Below are positions 1 to 8,269 of a stretch of 64,000 bases of DNA, in pieces (within the stretch, counting starts at the first letter, position 1; every line of letters starts with the position of its first letter). Made by a program: the position numbers and the translations under genes. The notes under the pieces are model-generated. The model saw only the letters and a list, made by a program, of their open reading frames with translations, ran no database searches and was not told the DNA's origin. The stretch is from Curvibacter microcysteis (GTDB taxonomy: Bacteria > Pseudomonadota > Gammaproteobacteria > Burkholderiales > Burkholderiaceae_C): NCBI RefSeq assembly GCF_028649455.1, contig NZ_JAQSIO010000002.1, positions 620,001-684,000 of the forward strand, written 5' to 3'.

Positions 1-13
1 TCAGGAGAGAACC

Positions 14-328
14 ATGGCCTCTAGCAACAGCGACAGCAGCCGTCCCGTGACCCACTCGGAGCTCGACAACCTGGTCGCCGACCTGCGCAACCTGATCACC
101 CGCAAAGAACTCGACGCCGTGCCTGAAATCAAGGCCCTGCGCGAGCGCATGGACGCCGGCCTGGAGTCGGTGCGCGCCAGCGCCGTGCAAGCCGCGCACG
201 ACGCTGCCCGCCAAGCCCGAGACGCCGCCCGCGCCGCCGACGACTATGCCCACGACGAACCCTGGCGCGTGGCCGGTGCCGCACTGGCGGTGGGCGCCCT
301 GATCGGCTTCTTGCTGGGCCGCCGCTGA
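14..328 (+). CDS. DUF883 family (ElaB/YqjD-like) membrane-anchored protein
   Basis: A 104-residue protein with a long, charged, Ala-rich helical N-terminal part (about residues 15-80, probably coiled coil) and one C-terminal membrane segment ending GALIGFLLGRR. That layout is the signature of the DUF883/ElaB/YqjD family, whose E. coli members are stationary-phase inner-membrane proteins that bind ribosomes. A good ribosome binding site (aggaga) lies 5 bases before the ATG. It heads a three-gene run with a YqjE-like and a YqjK-like gene, the same order as E. coli yqjDEK. The family call is firm; the ribosome link is family knowledge only. Confidence 0.85.
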   Translation: MASSNSDSSRPVTHSELDNLVADLRNLITRKELDAVPEIKALRERMDAGLESVRASAVQAAHDAARQARDAARAADDYAHDEPWRVAGAALAVGALIGFLLGRR

Positions 329-380
329 TGCGTGACGCAGGCCCCCGCCTGCCACGCCGTGGGCCTGCCGGGGCAGGCGC

Positions 381-776
381 ATGAAGTGGCTGTCCTTTTT
401 GGGGCTGGACCAGCGCGTGCAACGCGTGCGCCAAGGTGCGGCCGACCTGGCCCAGGCGGCGGAAGACCGGGTCGAGCTGCTGACCATCGAGTGGGCCGAA
501 GAAAAGCAGCGCCTGCAGCGCATCGTGCTGCTGGCCGTGCTGGGCGCGGTGCTGACCTCGGTGGTGTTGATCGTCTTGTCGGCCGCGGTCATGGTGCAGT
601 TTTGGGACACGCCTTGGCGTGTCACCGTGGCCTGGTCGGTGGCTGGGGTCTGGCTGCTGCTGTGGCTGGGCCTGGCGCTGGCCCTGGTGCAGGCGCTGCG
701 CGCGGGGCACCGGGCGTTTGCCTTGACCCGGCGCGAGTTGCTGCGTGACTGGCACGAACTGAAGGACGGTTTATGA
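381..776 (+). CDS. YqjE-like / phage-holin-superfamily small membrane protein
   Basis: This 131-residue protein has an amphipathic N-terminus, two adjacent transmembrane helices (about residues 50-75 and 80-105) and a basic C-terminal tail. The arrangement fits the YqjE/Actinobacterial-holin superfamily often annotated as phage holin family protein. It is chromosomal and there are no phage genes nearby, so a lysis role is unlikely. It lies between the DUF883 gene and a YqjK-like gene, overlapping the latter by four bases (ATGA), which indicates translational coupling. Confidence 0.75.
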   Translation: MKWLSFLGLDQRVQRVRQGAADLAQAAEDRVELLTIEWAEEKQRLQRIVLLAVLGAVLTSVVLIVLSAAVMVQFWDTPWRVTVAWSVAGVWLLLWLGLALALVQALRAGHRAFALTRRELLRDWHELKDGL

Positions 777-1150
777 GCCGCGACGCCTCCACCTCCTCGA
801 CCCCTTCTACCCAATCCAGCTCGACCGGCCTGCCTGGCCGCGAAGCCCCCAGGCCGCCAAGCCCTGAAGAGCGCAAAGGCCAGTTGCTGGAGCGCATCGA
901 GCGCCAACGCCTGCTGCGCCAAACCCGGCGCATCCAAGCCGCCATTGCCACCTTGCAAGCCGAAGGCCCCGCCAGCGCGAGCGGCGACAGGGCGGGCGAC
1001 GGGTTTCCGCGCAGCCAGTTGATGCGGACTTTGACCCGCCAGCCGCTGTTGGTGGCTGCCGCTGCCGGCATGTTTTTGCTGATGGGCCCGCGCCGCGTGG
1101 TGGGCCTGGCCAGTTGGGTCCTGCCCATGTTGATGCGCCGCCTGGGCTGA
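773..1150 (+). CDS. YqjK-like hypothetical protein
   Basis: A 125-residue protein with a Ser/Thr/Pro-rich start, a basic helical middle (LLERIERQRLLRQTRR, about residues 38-53) and a hydrophobic C-terminal half that probably forms one membrane helix near residues 88-115. Position and general layout match yqjK, the third gene of the yqjDEK-type cluster, but similarity is weak and the function unknown. Its ATG overlaps the preceding stop (ATGA). Translation from the third gene likely depends on the upstream pair. Confidence 0.6.
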   Translation: MSRDASTSSTPSTQSSSTGLPGREAPRPPSPEERKGQLLERIERQRLLRQTRRIQAAIATLQAEGPASASGDRAGDGFPRSQLMRTLTRQPLLVAAAAGMFLLMGPRRVVGLASWVLPMLMRRLG

Positions 1151-1221
1151 AGGCTGGCGCCCGGCAAAGGCCAGGTGCTCGTGCCTTTGGGCGCCCAGCC
1201 GCTGCGGCTGGGCCGTGTTTT

Positions 1222-1983
1222 TTACATCTGCTGTTCGCGCGCCATTTTGGCCAGCATGTCTTTCCACAAACGCACTTGGCTGGAGCCGCCCTTGCGCGTC
1301 AGCCCATTGGCCAGCCACAGGTCGTCGTCGTTGAAGCTGTAGACCGGCTCCAGGTCGGTGCGCTGTGAGGCGGGGCGGATGACGGGGTTCAGGTTGTCCA
1401 GGATCAGCGGGTCAGCGTCGGGCGTGGGGTAATAGGCCAGCACCATGTGCGCCTCGTTCAGGCGCAGGGCGCGCACGTAGGTGATGCGCAGGCGCTCAAT
1501 GGGCACGCCCAGCTCTTTGAGCATCAGGTACTTGGCCACGGCGTAATCCTCGCAGTCGCCACCCAGGCTGCCCAGCAGCTCGACAGGGGTGGCCCAGTAA
1601 TCGTCCATGCCCCAGTGTTGCCGGTCAGAGTAATACGGCACCTGGTTGAAAAAATCATTGGACCGGGCCAGTTGGCTGGTGAGCTCCATCCGGCCCGCCT
1701 CTTTGGCCTGCAGCGAATCGCGCACGATGCGCTGCCAGGTCAGCAAGCGGGCGGGCGCATCAGGGCCCCATTGGCGGTCGGCCCAACTCAGCAGGTTGCG
1801 CGAAAAATCCACCACCCCGGCCTGCGCCCAGGTCCAGGCCCCCAAGGCCAACACCAGCACCAAGGCGCTGGCCAGGCCGGCTGCCACCCAGCGGCGCAGC
1901 GCAGGGCTGGCCAAGCGCTGGCCCGCCGACCAGGGCAGGGTGGGGCAGTCGCTGTGACGGACGGGGGCGTTGAGGCCGGGCAT
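1222..1983 (-). CDS. lapG: LapG-type periplasmic cysteine protease (BTLCP family)
   Basis: A 253-residue protein with an N-terminal membrane segment (about residues 32-55) that exports it. The catalytic triad of bacterial transglutaminase-like cysteine proteinases is visible: Cys144 in GGDCEDYA, His179 in LNEAHMVLAYY, Asp196 in LILDNL. The surrounding sequence follows Pseudomonas LapG closely. LapG cleaves the N-terminus of a giant LapA-type adhesin unless it is held at the inner membrane by LapD when c-di-GMP is high. Here the lapD homologue lies about 23 kb away, beyond the polysaccharide locus, and no adhesin or LapBCE exporter gene is in the window. The gene is convergent with the yqj-like operon. 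The LapG call is strong; its substrate is inferred. Confidence 0.9.
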   Translation of the reverse strand: MPGLNAPVRHSDCPTLPWSAGQRLASPALRRWVAAGLASALVLVLALGAWTWAQAGVVDFSRNLLSWADRQWGPDAPARLLTWQRIVRDSLQAKEAGRMELTSQLARSNDFFNQVPYYSDRQHWGMDDYWATPVELLGSLGGDCEDYAVAKYLMLKELGVPIERLRITYVRALRLNEAHMVLAYYPTPDADPLILDNLNPVIRPASQRTDLEPVYSFNDDDLWLANGLTRKGGSSQVRLWKDMLAKMAREQQM

Positions 1984-2220
1984 GCCGCGTATGGGAAGGG
2001 AAAGAGAAAGGGCTAAAAAGTCGTCAGAAAGCGGCTGGCCAGCGCAGGCGCGCCAGGGCCGGTGGCGCTTGCACTGGGTAAAAGCTGCCGCGCCAAGGAT
2101 AGCGCCAATTGCACACGCCGGTTAAGCGCGAACCGTGCCACCCCAGCTTTGGCACCCCGGCTGTGGTGCGGGGGCATCAAGTCGCCCTGGTGGGTGGGGC
2201 TGCCCGCTTGGGCTTGGGGT

Positions 2221-2239
2221 ATTTGAAGGCCATTCAAAT
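2221..2239. promoter_or_regulatory. Dyad ATTTGAA-N5-TTCAAAT
   Basis: A perfect 7-bp inverted repeat with a 5-bp centre in the AT-rich part of the gap upstream of the polysaccharide operon. Symmetry and spacing fit a binding site for a dimeric regulator, but no regulator gene is adjacent and the assignment is only inference. Confidence 0.3.
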
Positions 2240-2776
2240 GAATGGCTCGTTTCTGATTTTCAATGGTTTTTATTTTTGGGGCTGATTTATTCATTGTTGG
2301 GTGAATATCATTTGTTTAAAATCAGGGCTGAATAAGCCTGTCAAATGCCCGCGCATCAATAGGTTTTCTGTAAACTGATGCAAGTTAATCGATGCTGAGC
2401 TTTGAATGTGCGTCCAATGTCGCTTGGAAGTATCGCAATGCGCGTACACGTCAGGTCGCTGGCGGCGGCGGTTTGACCGCTGGTCTTCGCACTGCTGAAA
2501 GTGCTGCGCAGGGGGGCTGCGCTTGATCGCGTAGTGCCTGCTTTGTCCAGAGCGGGCCGGGTGCAGGCTTGATGGTCGTCAGCAAGCTTGCTGGGGCTTC
2601 ACCCACTGTTGTAGCTTGGCGACAATTTCGGCGCCGTTTGAACCACTGGCTTGCCAAACCGTGCCGCTGACCCCCCGCCGCGCTAAGACCTGCCCGCCAA
2701 CGCACCAACTTGGTGACTTTGCCAAAAATGCAACTGCGCAGCCGCCACGGTGCAGAGTTCTCTTTAAAACTGATTG

Positions 2777-2799
2777 AACTGATGTTTTGTGCATCAGTT
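2777..2799. promoter_or_regulatory. Dyad AACTGATG-N7-CATCAGTT
   Basis: A perfect 8-bp inverted repeat with a 7-base centre, about 275 bases before the EpsL-like gene. A related half-site, AAACTGATGCAAGTTAA, occurs near 2372-2388. It could be an operator or a small hairpin; it is not followed by a T run, so a terminator is unlikely. Confidence 0.35.
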
Positions 2800-2962
2800 T
2801 AAGTTGATTTAACCGCGCCCTGTTTGGTCAGGATACCCCGATTGGGTGATGTGCTGCTGATGACAGCCGGCCCCGGAAGGCCTAACTTAGAATCTCAGGC
2901 CGATTAATTACAAGTTTGTCACATTGCGTTAGAGCCGGATTATTAGGGTAAACGCGAAAATT

Positions 2963-2991
2963 TTGACGGTGCGTGATAACATCCAGATACA
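2963..2991 (+). promoter_or_regulatory. Possible sigma-70 promoter of the polysaccharide operon
   Basis: TTGACG (2963-2968) is followed after 17 bases by GATACA (2986-2991). The -35 match is good, the -10 match poor. It would give a leader of about 75 bases before the EpsL-like start codon. A weak match of this kind could be chance. Confidence 0.3.
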
Positions 2992-3073
2992 TCTGTGCGT
3001 ACCAGATGGTTTCAGGCGAGGCGAGGCCAGCCCACGGCCCCGGAAACATCAACCAACCTTGGACGTCCCCAAC

Positions 3074-4450
3074 ATGAAAAAATTCTTCCTGCACCCCTTG
3101 GCCCTGGCGGCCGCCTCCCTGTCCATCGCTTCGTTGGCCCAGGCTCAGCAAGCTGCAAGCAACGACGCTGCAGCCAGCACCACCACCCCTGCGGCCACCA
3201 ACACGGCCCCAGCCTCCAATGGCGGCACCCTGGGTGGTTTGTTCAACGCCCCGGGCACAACGGGCAGCTCCAGCCAACTGTCGGCCACGCCCTCGTATGA
3301 GCTGGCTGGCATTGGCCGCCGTGACGCCACGCAAGAGCGCATCTTGACCTCGGCCACCAATGGCCTGCCGATTCGTTTTGACAACGGCATTTACGTTTAC
3401 ACCTCGGCCACTGGTGGCCTGGGTCACAACAGCAACGTGTCGGGTGTCAACACCGGCGCCATCTCCAGCAACTTCTACTCGGTGCAACCCGAAGTGGTGG
3501 GCGAGCTGAAGAAGGCCGGCGACCGCTACACCCTGCGTTACGCTGGCAACTACACCAAGTACACCGGCAGCAGCGCTGACAACTTCAACCACCACTTTTT
3601 CGACCTGGCTGGCGACAACTACTTTGACAGCCGTACCCGCCTGGGTTGGGACTTGGGTTATGTGGACCAAACCGACGCCCGCGGCTCGACCAGCGTGACC
3701 GTCAACACCCCCAACCGTTGGACGGCCCCCACGGCCCGTGCGCTGTTGGCCTATGGCGCGCCCCAGGCGCAAGGCCGGGTGGAATTGGAAGGTAACTACG
3801 TTCAAAAGCGTTACCAAAACAATCGTGACGTCACCGCCAGCTTTGACACCGACTTGACCACCGTGTCGGGCCGCTTCTTCTACCGTGTGATGCCGCGTAC
3901 CTCGATGATTTTTGAGCTGCGCCAAACCAATGCGGACTACAAGACCGCCACGATCAGCACCAACACCGATCGACGCTACTACGTGGGCGCCACCTGGGAA
4001 GCCACGGCCAAGACCTCGGGCACTTTCAAAATTGGTTACGCAGAGAAGAAGTTCTCTAACGCACCGATCAAGGCCACGGGCGTGTCGTGGGAAGGTGGCC
4101 TGCGCTGGTCGCCGCTCACCTATTCGACCTTTGACCTGATCACCAGCAAGGCCCCGGCGGACTCGACCGGTGTGGGTAACTACCTGATGAACACGGCCAC
4201 CAGCCTGCAGTGGAACCACCGCTGGGCCAGCAACCTGAGCAGCCGCGCTTCTGTGGGCACGGTCAAGACCGACTTCTCGGGCGCTGGCCGCACCGACACC
4301 ACCAACAACGTCGGCATTGGTGCCTTCTACGAACTGGGCCGCAACTGGCGCGCTGGTGCGGAGTACACCTACACCGATCGCTCGTCCAACCAAAATACCT
4401 TTAACTTCAATCGCAACGTGACCTACGTTTCGATCCAAGGTACTTTGTAA
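3074..4450 (+). CDS. epsL: EpsL-like outer-membrane beta-barrel of the exopolysaccharide operon
   Basis: The ATG at 3074 gives a 458-residue protein with a clean signal peptide (MKKFFLHPLALAAASLSIAS, cleavage after AQA). A Thr/Ala/Ser-rich linker (about residues 27-60) follows, then a long series of alternating aromatic and polar strands ending in a terminal strand, typical of an outer-membrane barrel. Size and position (first gene, before the wza-type exporter) match the EpsL family of outer-membrane proteins seen in exosortase-B/methanolan-type clusters. The frame is open further upstream to 2963, but only the 3074 start yields the signal peptide. No exosortase or PEP-CTERM protein is present here. 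The barrel may help polymer pass the outer membrane; that role is inferred. Confidence 0.75.
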   Translation: MKKFFLHPLALAAASLSIASLAQAQQAASNDAAASTTTPAATNTAPASNGGTLGGLFNAPGTTGSSSQLSATPSYELAGIGRRDATQERILTSATNGLPIRFDNGIYVYTSATGGLGHNSNVSGVNTGAISSNFYSVQPEVVGELKKAGDRYTLRYAGNYTKYTGSSADNFNHHFFDLAGDNYFDSRTRLGWDLGYVDQTDARGSTSVTVNTPNRWTAPTARALLAYGAPQAQGRVELEGNYVQKRYQNNRDVTASFDTDLTTVSGRFFYRVMPRTSMIFELRQTNADYKTATISTNTDRRYYVGATWEATAKTSGTFKIGYAEKKFSNAPIKATGVSWEGGLRWSPLTYSTFDLITSKAPADSTGVGNYLMNTATSLQWNHRWASNLSSRASVGTVKTDFSGAGRTDTTNNVGIGAFYELGRNWRAGAEYTYTDRSSNQNTFNFNRNVTYVSIQGTL

Positions 4451-4473
4451 TTTAAACAGGGGTTTGCTGCGTG

Positions 4474-5109
4474 ATGTTGAGACAAACAAAAGCTGGCCGC
4501 GCGCCGGTGGTCAAAATCGGAGTGGGGCTGGTTTGCGGCTTGCTGGCGCTGGGCGCTCAGGCCCAATCGGGCTCGGCCCCAGCCCCTGCGGGGGGCGATG
4601 CCACTGCTTACCAGCTCACGCCGCAGCAAGCCCGTGTGTCGGCCTTGTCGTCTTACAAGCTGGCCGCGGGTGATGTGATCAGCATCCGCGTGCTGGGTGA
4701 GGACGAGTTCACCCGCGAAAAAATCCGCTTGACGGATGCGGGCACGGTCAGCTTTCCGGCCATTGGTGAGATCAAGGTGTTTGGCCGCACCGTGGGCGAC
4801 CTGGAGGCCATCATCGTGGCGGGCCTGAAGGGTCGCATCTTGGTCAACCCCAAGGTGTCAGTTCAAATTGACGAGTACCGCCCGTTTTACGTGAACGGCA
4901 TGGTGGAAAAGCCTGGTGGCTACCCCTACCAGCCCGGCTTGACGGTGCGCAAGGCGGCATCGTTGGCGGGTGGCTTCAAAGAGCGGGCCGCGTTGAACAA
5001 AATCCATGTCATCCGCGAAGACGATGTCAGCCAAAAGCCGCAAAAAGTGGATTTGAACTCGGTGATTGGCCCCGGTGATATTTTGACGGTGGAAGAAAGC
5101 TTTTTCTAA
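4474..5109 (+). CDS. Wza-type polysaccharide export protein
   Basis: This 211-residue periplasmic/outer-membrane protein has a signal sequence, then a Poly_export domain (YKLAAGDVISIRVLGEDEFT, from about residue 60) and an SLBB-like domain (FYVNGMVEKPGGYPYQPGLT, about residues 137-156). Proteins of this family form the octameric channel that carries capsule or slime polymer across the outer membrane, working with the tyrosine kinase encoded next. The ATG at 4474 is preferred; an in-frame GTG lies directly before it. It is much shorter than E. coli Wza (about 380 residues), as is usual for the EpsE-like betaproteobacterial form. No lipobox Cys is obvious. Confidence 0.88.
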   Translation: MLRQTKAGRAPVVKIGVGLVCGLLALGAQAQSGSAPAPAGGDATAYQLTPQQARVSALSSYKLAAGDVISIRVLGEDEFTREKIRLTDAGTVSFPAIGEIKVFGRTVGDLEAIIVAGLKGRILVNPKVSVQIDEYRPFYVNGMVEKPGGYPYQPGLTVRKAASLAGGFKERAALNKIHVIREDDVSQKPQKVDLNSVIGPGDILTVEESFF

Positions 5110-5170
5110 ATAAGCCCCACCGCCAGCCCGTTTGACTGAAGCCTGAGTCCCCCTGTTTTGTTAATACAAG

Positions 5171-5192
5171 CAAGCACCCTTCGGGGTGCTTG
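5171..5192 (+). terminator. UUCG hairpin between the wza-type and wzc-type genes
   Basis: A perfect 9-bp stem CAAGCACCC / GGGTGCTTG closed by a TTCG tetraloop, an unusually stable RNA hairpin. The following TTGATTGAATTG is only weakly T-rich, so termination may be partial. Sitting inside an operon, it could attenuate the kinase gene or stabilise the upstream mRNA end. Confidence 0.6.
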
Positions 5193-5217
5193 TTGATTGA
5201 ATTGAAGTCTGTCACAC

Positions 5218-7518
5218 ATGCCCTTGACCGCCGCCACCAACCCCGCCGAGCCAGCGCACAAGCACAAAAACATCTCGCTGCATGACCCGGAAGACCAGGC
5301 CAACCAGCTGGACCTGCTGGAGTACTGGCGCAGCATCACCAAAAGAAAATGGGCCATTCTGGGCTTTGGCTTGTTGGTCGCCCTGCTGGCGGGCGTGGTT
5401 GTTTTCGCCTTGACCCCTGTGTACAAGGCCACCACCACGGTGCTGATCGAGTCCAACAAGAACAAAGTGGTGTCGATTGAAGACGTGTACTCGGGCATGT
5501 CGCAAAACCGAGAGTACTTTCAGACCCAGGTCGAGATCATCAAGTCGCGCGAGGTGTCCATGCGCGCCATCCAGGCCGCCAAGCTGTGGGACTACCCCGA
5601 GTTTGACCCGCGCCTGAAAGAAAAGGGCAAGCTGCAAGAGCTGCAAGAAAAGCTGGGCATCAGCGAGACGGCTGAGCCCAAAGAATGGACCGATGCGGCC
5701 TTGGCGGATGCGGTGTACGGTAAGTTCTCTAGGCAACTGAGTATCGAACCCGTGCGCTTGAGCCAGTTGGCTAAGGTCAGTTTTGAGTCCACCAGTCCGG
5801 CCTTGTCGGCCCTGGTGGCCAACACGGTGGCCAACACCTACATCGAAAATGACCTGGACGCCCGCTACAAAATGACCAAGCAGGCCAGCGGTTGGCTGCA
5901 AGAGCGTTTGTCGTCCTTGAAGAGCAAGCTGGACGAATCTGAGCGTGGCCTGCAAAACTACCGCGAGAAGGCGGGCATTGTGGACGTCAAGGGCACTAGC
6001 CAAAGCGGTGCGGGCAAGCAAATTGAAGAAGTGACCCAACGCCTGGTGGAAACCCGCCTGCGCCGGGCTGAGGCGGAGAACGCGTACAACCAAATCAAGT
6101 CGGTGGGCAAGAATGGCGACTTCAGCAGCCTGCCGGCTGTGGTGCGCAACAGCAATGTGTCTGACGCGCTTAAGTCACAAGCCGACGCTGAACGCAATAT
6201 GTCTGAGGTGTCGCAACGCTATGGCTTTGAGCACCCCAAGTACGTGGCCGCAGAAGCGCAACTGAAGAGCGCGCGTGAAAATGTCAAGCGCCAGGTGGAC
6301 ACGGTGGTGGGCAGTGTCACCCGTGAATACGAGGTGGCAGTAGGCACTGAGCGTGCGCTGGAAGGCACACTGAATTCTGCCCGTGGCTCCATCCAAAACC
6401 TGAACCGCAAAGAGTTTGAGTTGGGTGTGTTGGAGCGCGAGGCCGATTCGAACCGGCAGATCTACGACATGTTCATGAAGCGGGCCAAAGAGACCAATGT
6501 GTCTGGCGACTTGCAAAGCGCTGTGGCCCGTGTGGTGGACACCGCTGTGGTGCCCACCAAGCCCGTGAAACCCCAAAAGGCACAAATGATTGGCATTGCC
6601 TTTGTGTTGGGTTTGTTCATTGGCGTGCTGGTGTCTTTGCTGCTGGACCGTCTGGACAACAGCATCAAGACCACGGACGACGTGGAAGCCAAGCTCAAGG
6701 CCCCGTTGCTGACCACTTTGCCCCTGCTGGATAAGGGCGACACGGACCGCGTGTCGAGTGCGCGCCTGTTCATCGACAACCCCAGGTCCATCTACTCTGA
6801 AGCCGTGCGCACCGCGCGCACCGGCGTGCTGCTGTCGGCCATTGACGTGCCCAACCGCATTTTGCTGGTGACGTCCAGCCTGCCGGGCGAGGGCAAAACC
6901 ACCTTCTCGATCAACCTGGCCTTGGCGCATGCCCAAACCAAGCGCACTTTGTTGATTGATGCGGACATGCGCCGCCCAGCCATCACCAAGGGTCTGGACC
7001 TGGCGCCCAGCGCCAAGGGCTTGTCGAACCTGGTGGCAGGCACCGCCGAGCTGGACGACTGCTTGCAAGCGGTGGAAGGCTCCAGCCTGAGCGTGCTGGG
7101 CTCTGGCCCCATCCCGCCCAACCCGCTGGAACTGATGCTGTCGCAAAAGTTCAAGTCCACACTGGACCACTTGGCTACCATTTTTGATGTGATCGTCATC
7201 GACTCGCCCCCGGTGGAGTTGGTGAGCGATGCCCTGGTCATCAGCGCGCACGCCACGGGCGTGATCTATGTGGTCAAGGCGGGTGACACCCCTTACCCGT
7301 TGGCACGCAAGGGCCTGCAGCGCATTCGTCGGGCCGACGGCGACATCATGGGTGTGGTGCTGAACCGCTTTGACTTTGCCAAGGCCGAGCGCTACCACGG
7401 TGAATACTCGGGTTATGGCAAGTACGGCTATGGCAAGGGCGCCTACGCGGGCGGCTACGGCGAGGTGTATGGCAGCGAGCCCGAAGGCCAAACCAAGCCC
7501 CAAAAGAAGAAGGCTTAA
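5218..7518 (+). CDS. Wzc-type chain-length regulator / tyrosine autokinase
   Basis: A 766-residue inner-membrane protein fusing a Wzz domain with a BY-kinase. Residues about 25-70 hold the first membrane helix, a long periplasmic coiled-coil region follows, and a second helix lies near residues 460-478. The cytoplasmic kinase has Walker A (PGEGKTT, Lys560), Walker A' (LLIDADMRRP, about 577-586) and a C-terminal tyrosine cluster (YHGEYSGYGKYGYGKGAYAG). Cycles of autophosphorylation on this cluster drive polymer assembly with the Wza channel. The ATG has no strong Shine-Dalgarno sequence and comes 25 bases after a stable hairpin. The cognate phosphatase is encoded immediately downstream. Confidence 0.93.
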   Translation: MPLTAATNPAEPAHKHKNISLHDPEDQANQLDLLEYWRSITKRKWAILGFGLLVALLAGVVVFALTPVYKATTTVLIESNKNKVVSIEDVYSGMSQNREYFQTQVEIIKSREVSMRAIQAAKLWDYPEFDPRLKEKGKLQELQEKLGISETAEPKEWTDAALADAVYGKFSRQLSIEPVRLSQLAKVSFESTSPALSALVANTVANTYIENDLDARYKMTKQASGWLQERLSSLKSKLDESERGLQNYREKAGIVDVKGTSQSGAGKQIEEVTQRLVETRLRRAEAENAYNQIKSVGKNGDFSSLPAVVRNSNVSDALKSQADAERNMSEVSQRYGFEHPKYVAAEAQLKSARENVKRQVDTVVGSVTREYEVAVGTERALEGTLNSARGSIQNLNRKEFELGVLEREADSNRQIYDMFMKRAKETNVSGDLQSAVARVVDTAVVPTKPVKPQKAQMIGIAFVLGLFIGVLVSLLLDRLDNSIKTTDDVEAKLKAPLLTTLPLLDKGDTDRVSSARLFIDNPRSIYSEAVRTARTGVLLSAIDVPNRILLVTSSLPGEGKTTFSINLALAHAQTKRTLLIDADMRRPAITKGLDLAPSAKGLSNLVAGTAELDDCLQAVEGSSLSVLGSGPIPPNPLELMLSQKFKSTLDHLATIFDVIVIDSPPVELVSDALVISAHATGVIYVVKAGDTPYPLARKGLQRIRRADGDIMGVVLNRFDFAKAERYHGEYSGYGKYGYGKGAYAGGYGEVYGSEPEGQTKPQKKKA

Positions 7519-7524
7519 GCCCGC

Positions 7525-8268
7525 ATGAGCACCGCCCCCGCCCACGGCCTGATTGACCTGCATTGCCACTTTTTGCATGGCGTGGACGACGGTGCCCGCA
7601 ACTTGCAAGAGGCGCTGGGCCTGGCCCGTGCGGCGGTGGCCGACGGCATCACGGCCAGTGCCATGACGCCGCATTTTCACCCGGGGCGCTACCCCAACCA
7701 AAAGTCCGTCATAGCCTTGCATGTGGCCGCGTTTCAGCAAGCGTTGGACGAGCATGGCATTGCACTGAAGGTGCACCTGGGAGGTGAAATGCGCGCCTCA
7801 GACGAGTCTTTGGCCCAGTTGATGGACCACGAGGTGCCGTTTTTGGGCGAGGTCAAAGGCCTGAAGATTTTGCTGCTGGAGTTTCCGCACCAGGGCCTGC
7901 CAGGCTGGGGTGTGGGCTTTGTGTACCGCCTGCTGGAGATGGGCATTCGCCCCTTGATTGCCCACCCCGAGCGCAACAAGCACGTCATGGCCGATGTGGA
8001 TCGCATCCAACCGTATTTGGCAGCGGGTTGTTGGCTGCAGGTGACGGGTGGGTCGCTGTTGGGCCAGTTTGGCAAGGCGTCGCAAAAAGCGGCCTGGGCC
8101 TTGATGGAGCAAGACGCCGTGGCCGTGGTGGCCAGCGATGCGCACAATTTGGATTCACGCCCGCCACACCTGGCCCAAGCGCGTCAGCTGGTTGCCAGCG
8201 AATATGGCGCCAAGCGCGCGGACCGGCTGTTTACCACCACCCCCGCCAGCATTTTGGGATTGGGCTGA
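7525..8268 (+). CDS. CpsB/Wzb-type PHP-family tyrosine phosphatase
   Basis: This 247-residue protein has the metal-binding pattern of the PHP family: DLHCHFLHGVDDG near the start, MTPHFHPG near residue 51, a conserved HPERN (about 151-155) and SDAHN near residue 210. PHP phosphatases of the CpsB/YwqE group remove phosphate from the BY-kinase tyrosine cluster. The gene starts seven bases after the kinase stop, so the pair is co-translated. An alternative role as histidinol phosphatase is unlikely given the context. Confidence 0.88.
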   Translation: MSTAPAHGLIDLHCHFLHGVDDGARNLQEALGLARAAVADGITASAMTPHFHPGRYPNQKSVIALHVAAFQQALDEHGIALKVHLGGEMRASDESLAQLMDHEVPFLGEVKGLKILLLEFPHQGLPGWGVGFVYRLLEMGIRPLIAHPERNKHVMADVDRIQPYLAAGCWLQVTGGSLLGQFGKASQKAAWALMEQDAVAVVASDAHNLDSRPPHLAQARQLVASEYGAKRADRLFTTTPASILGLG

Positions 8269-8269
8269 C

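Larger units (their letters stand above)
1984..3073. other. 1.1-kb intergenic region before the exopolysaccharide operon
   Basis: No convincing gene is present. The middle part (about 2220-2400) is AT-rich compared with the flanks. Two perfect dyads stand out: ATTTGAA-N5-TTCAAAT at 2221-2239 and AACTGATG-N7-CATCAGTT at 2777-2799. A minus-strand open frame (2579-2794) ends in plausible protein-like sequence (GTVWQASGSNGAEIVAKLQQ) and may be the remnant of a lost gene, but it has no family match I recognise. The length and the dyads suggest a complex control region for the downstream operon. Confidence 0.5.

Noticed and set aside
381-776. Phage holin annotation suggesting a prophage
   Set aside because: The protein is YqjE-like in a yqjDEK-type context and there are no other phage genes.
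2013-2294. A 93-residue minus-strand frame just upstream of lapG
   Set aside because: No family pattern, no ribosome site, irregular composition.
2579-2794. A 71-residue minus-strand frame ending in protein-like sequence
   Set aside because: Only the last 30 residues look like protein; without a recognisable family it is treated as a possible remnant within the intergenic entry.
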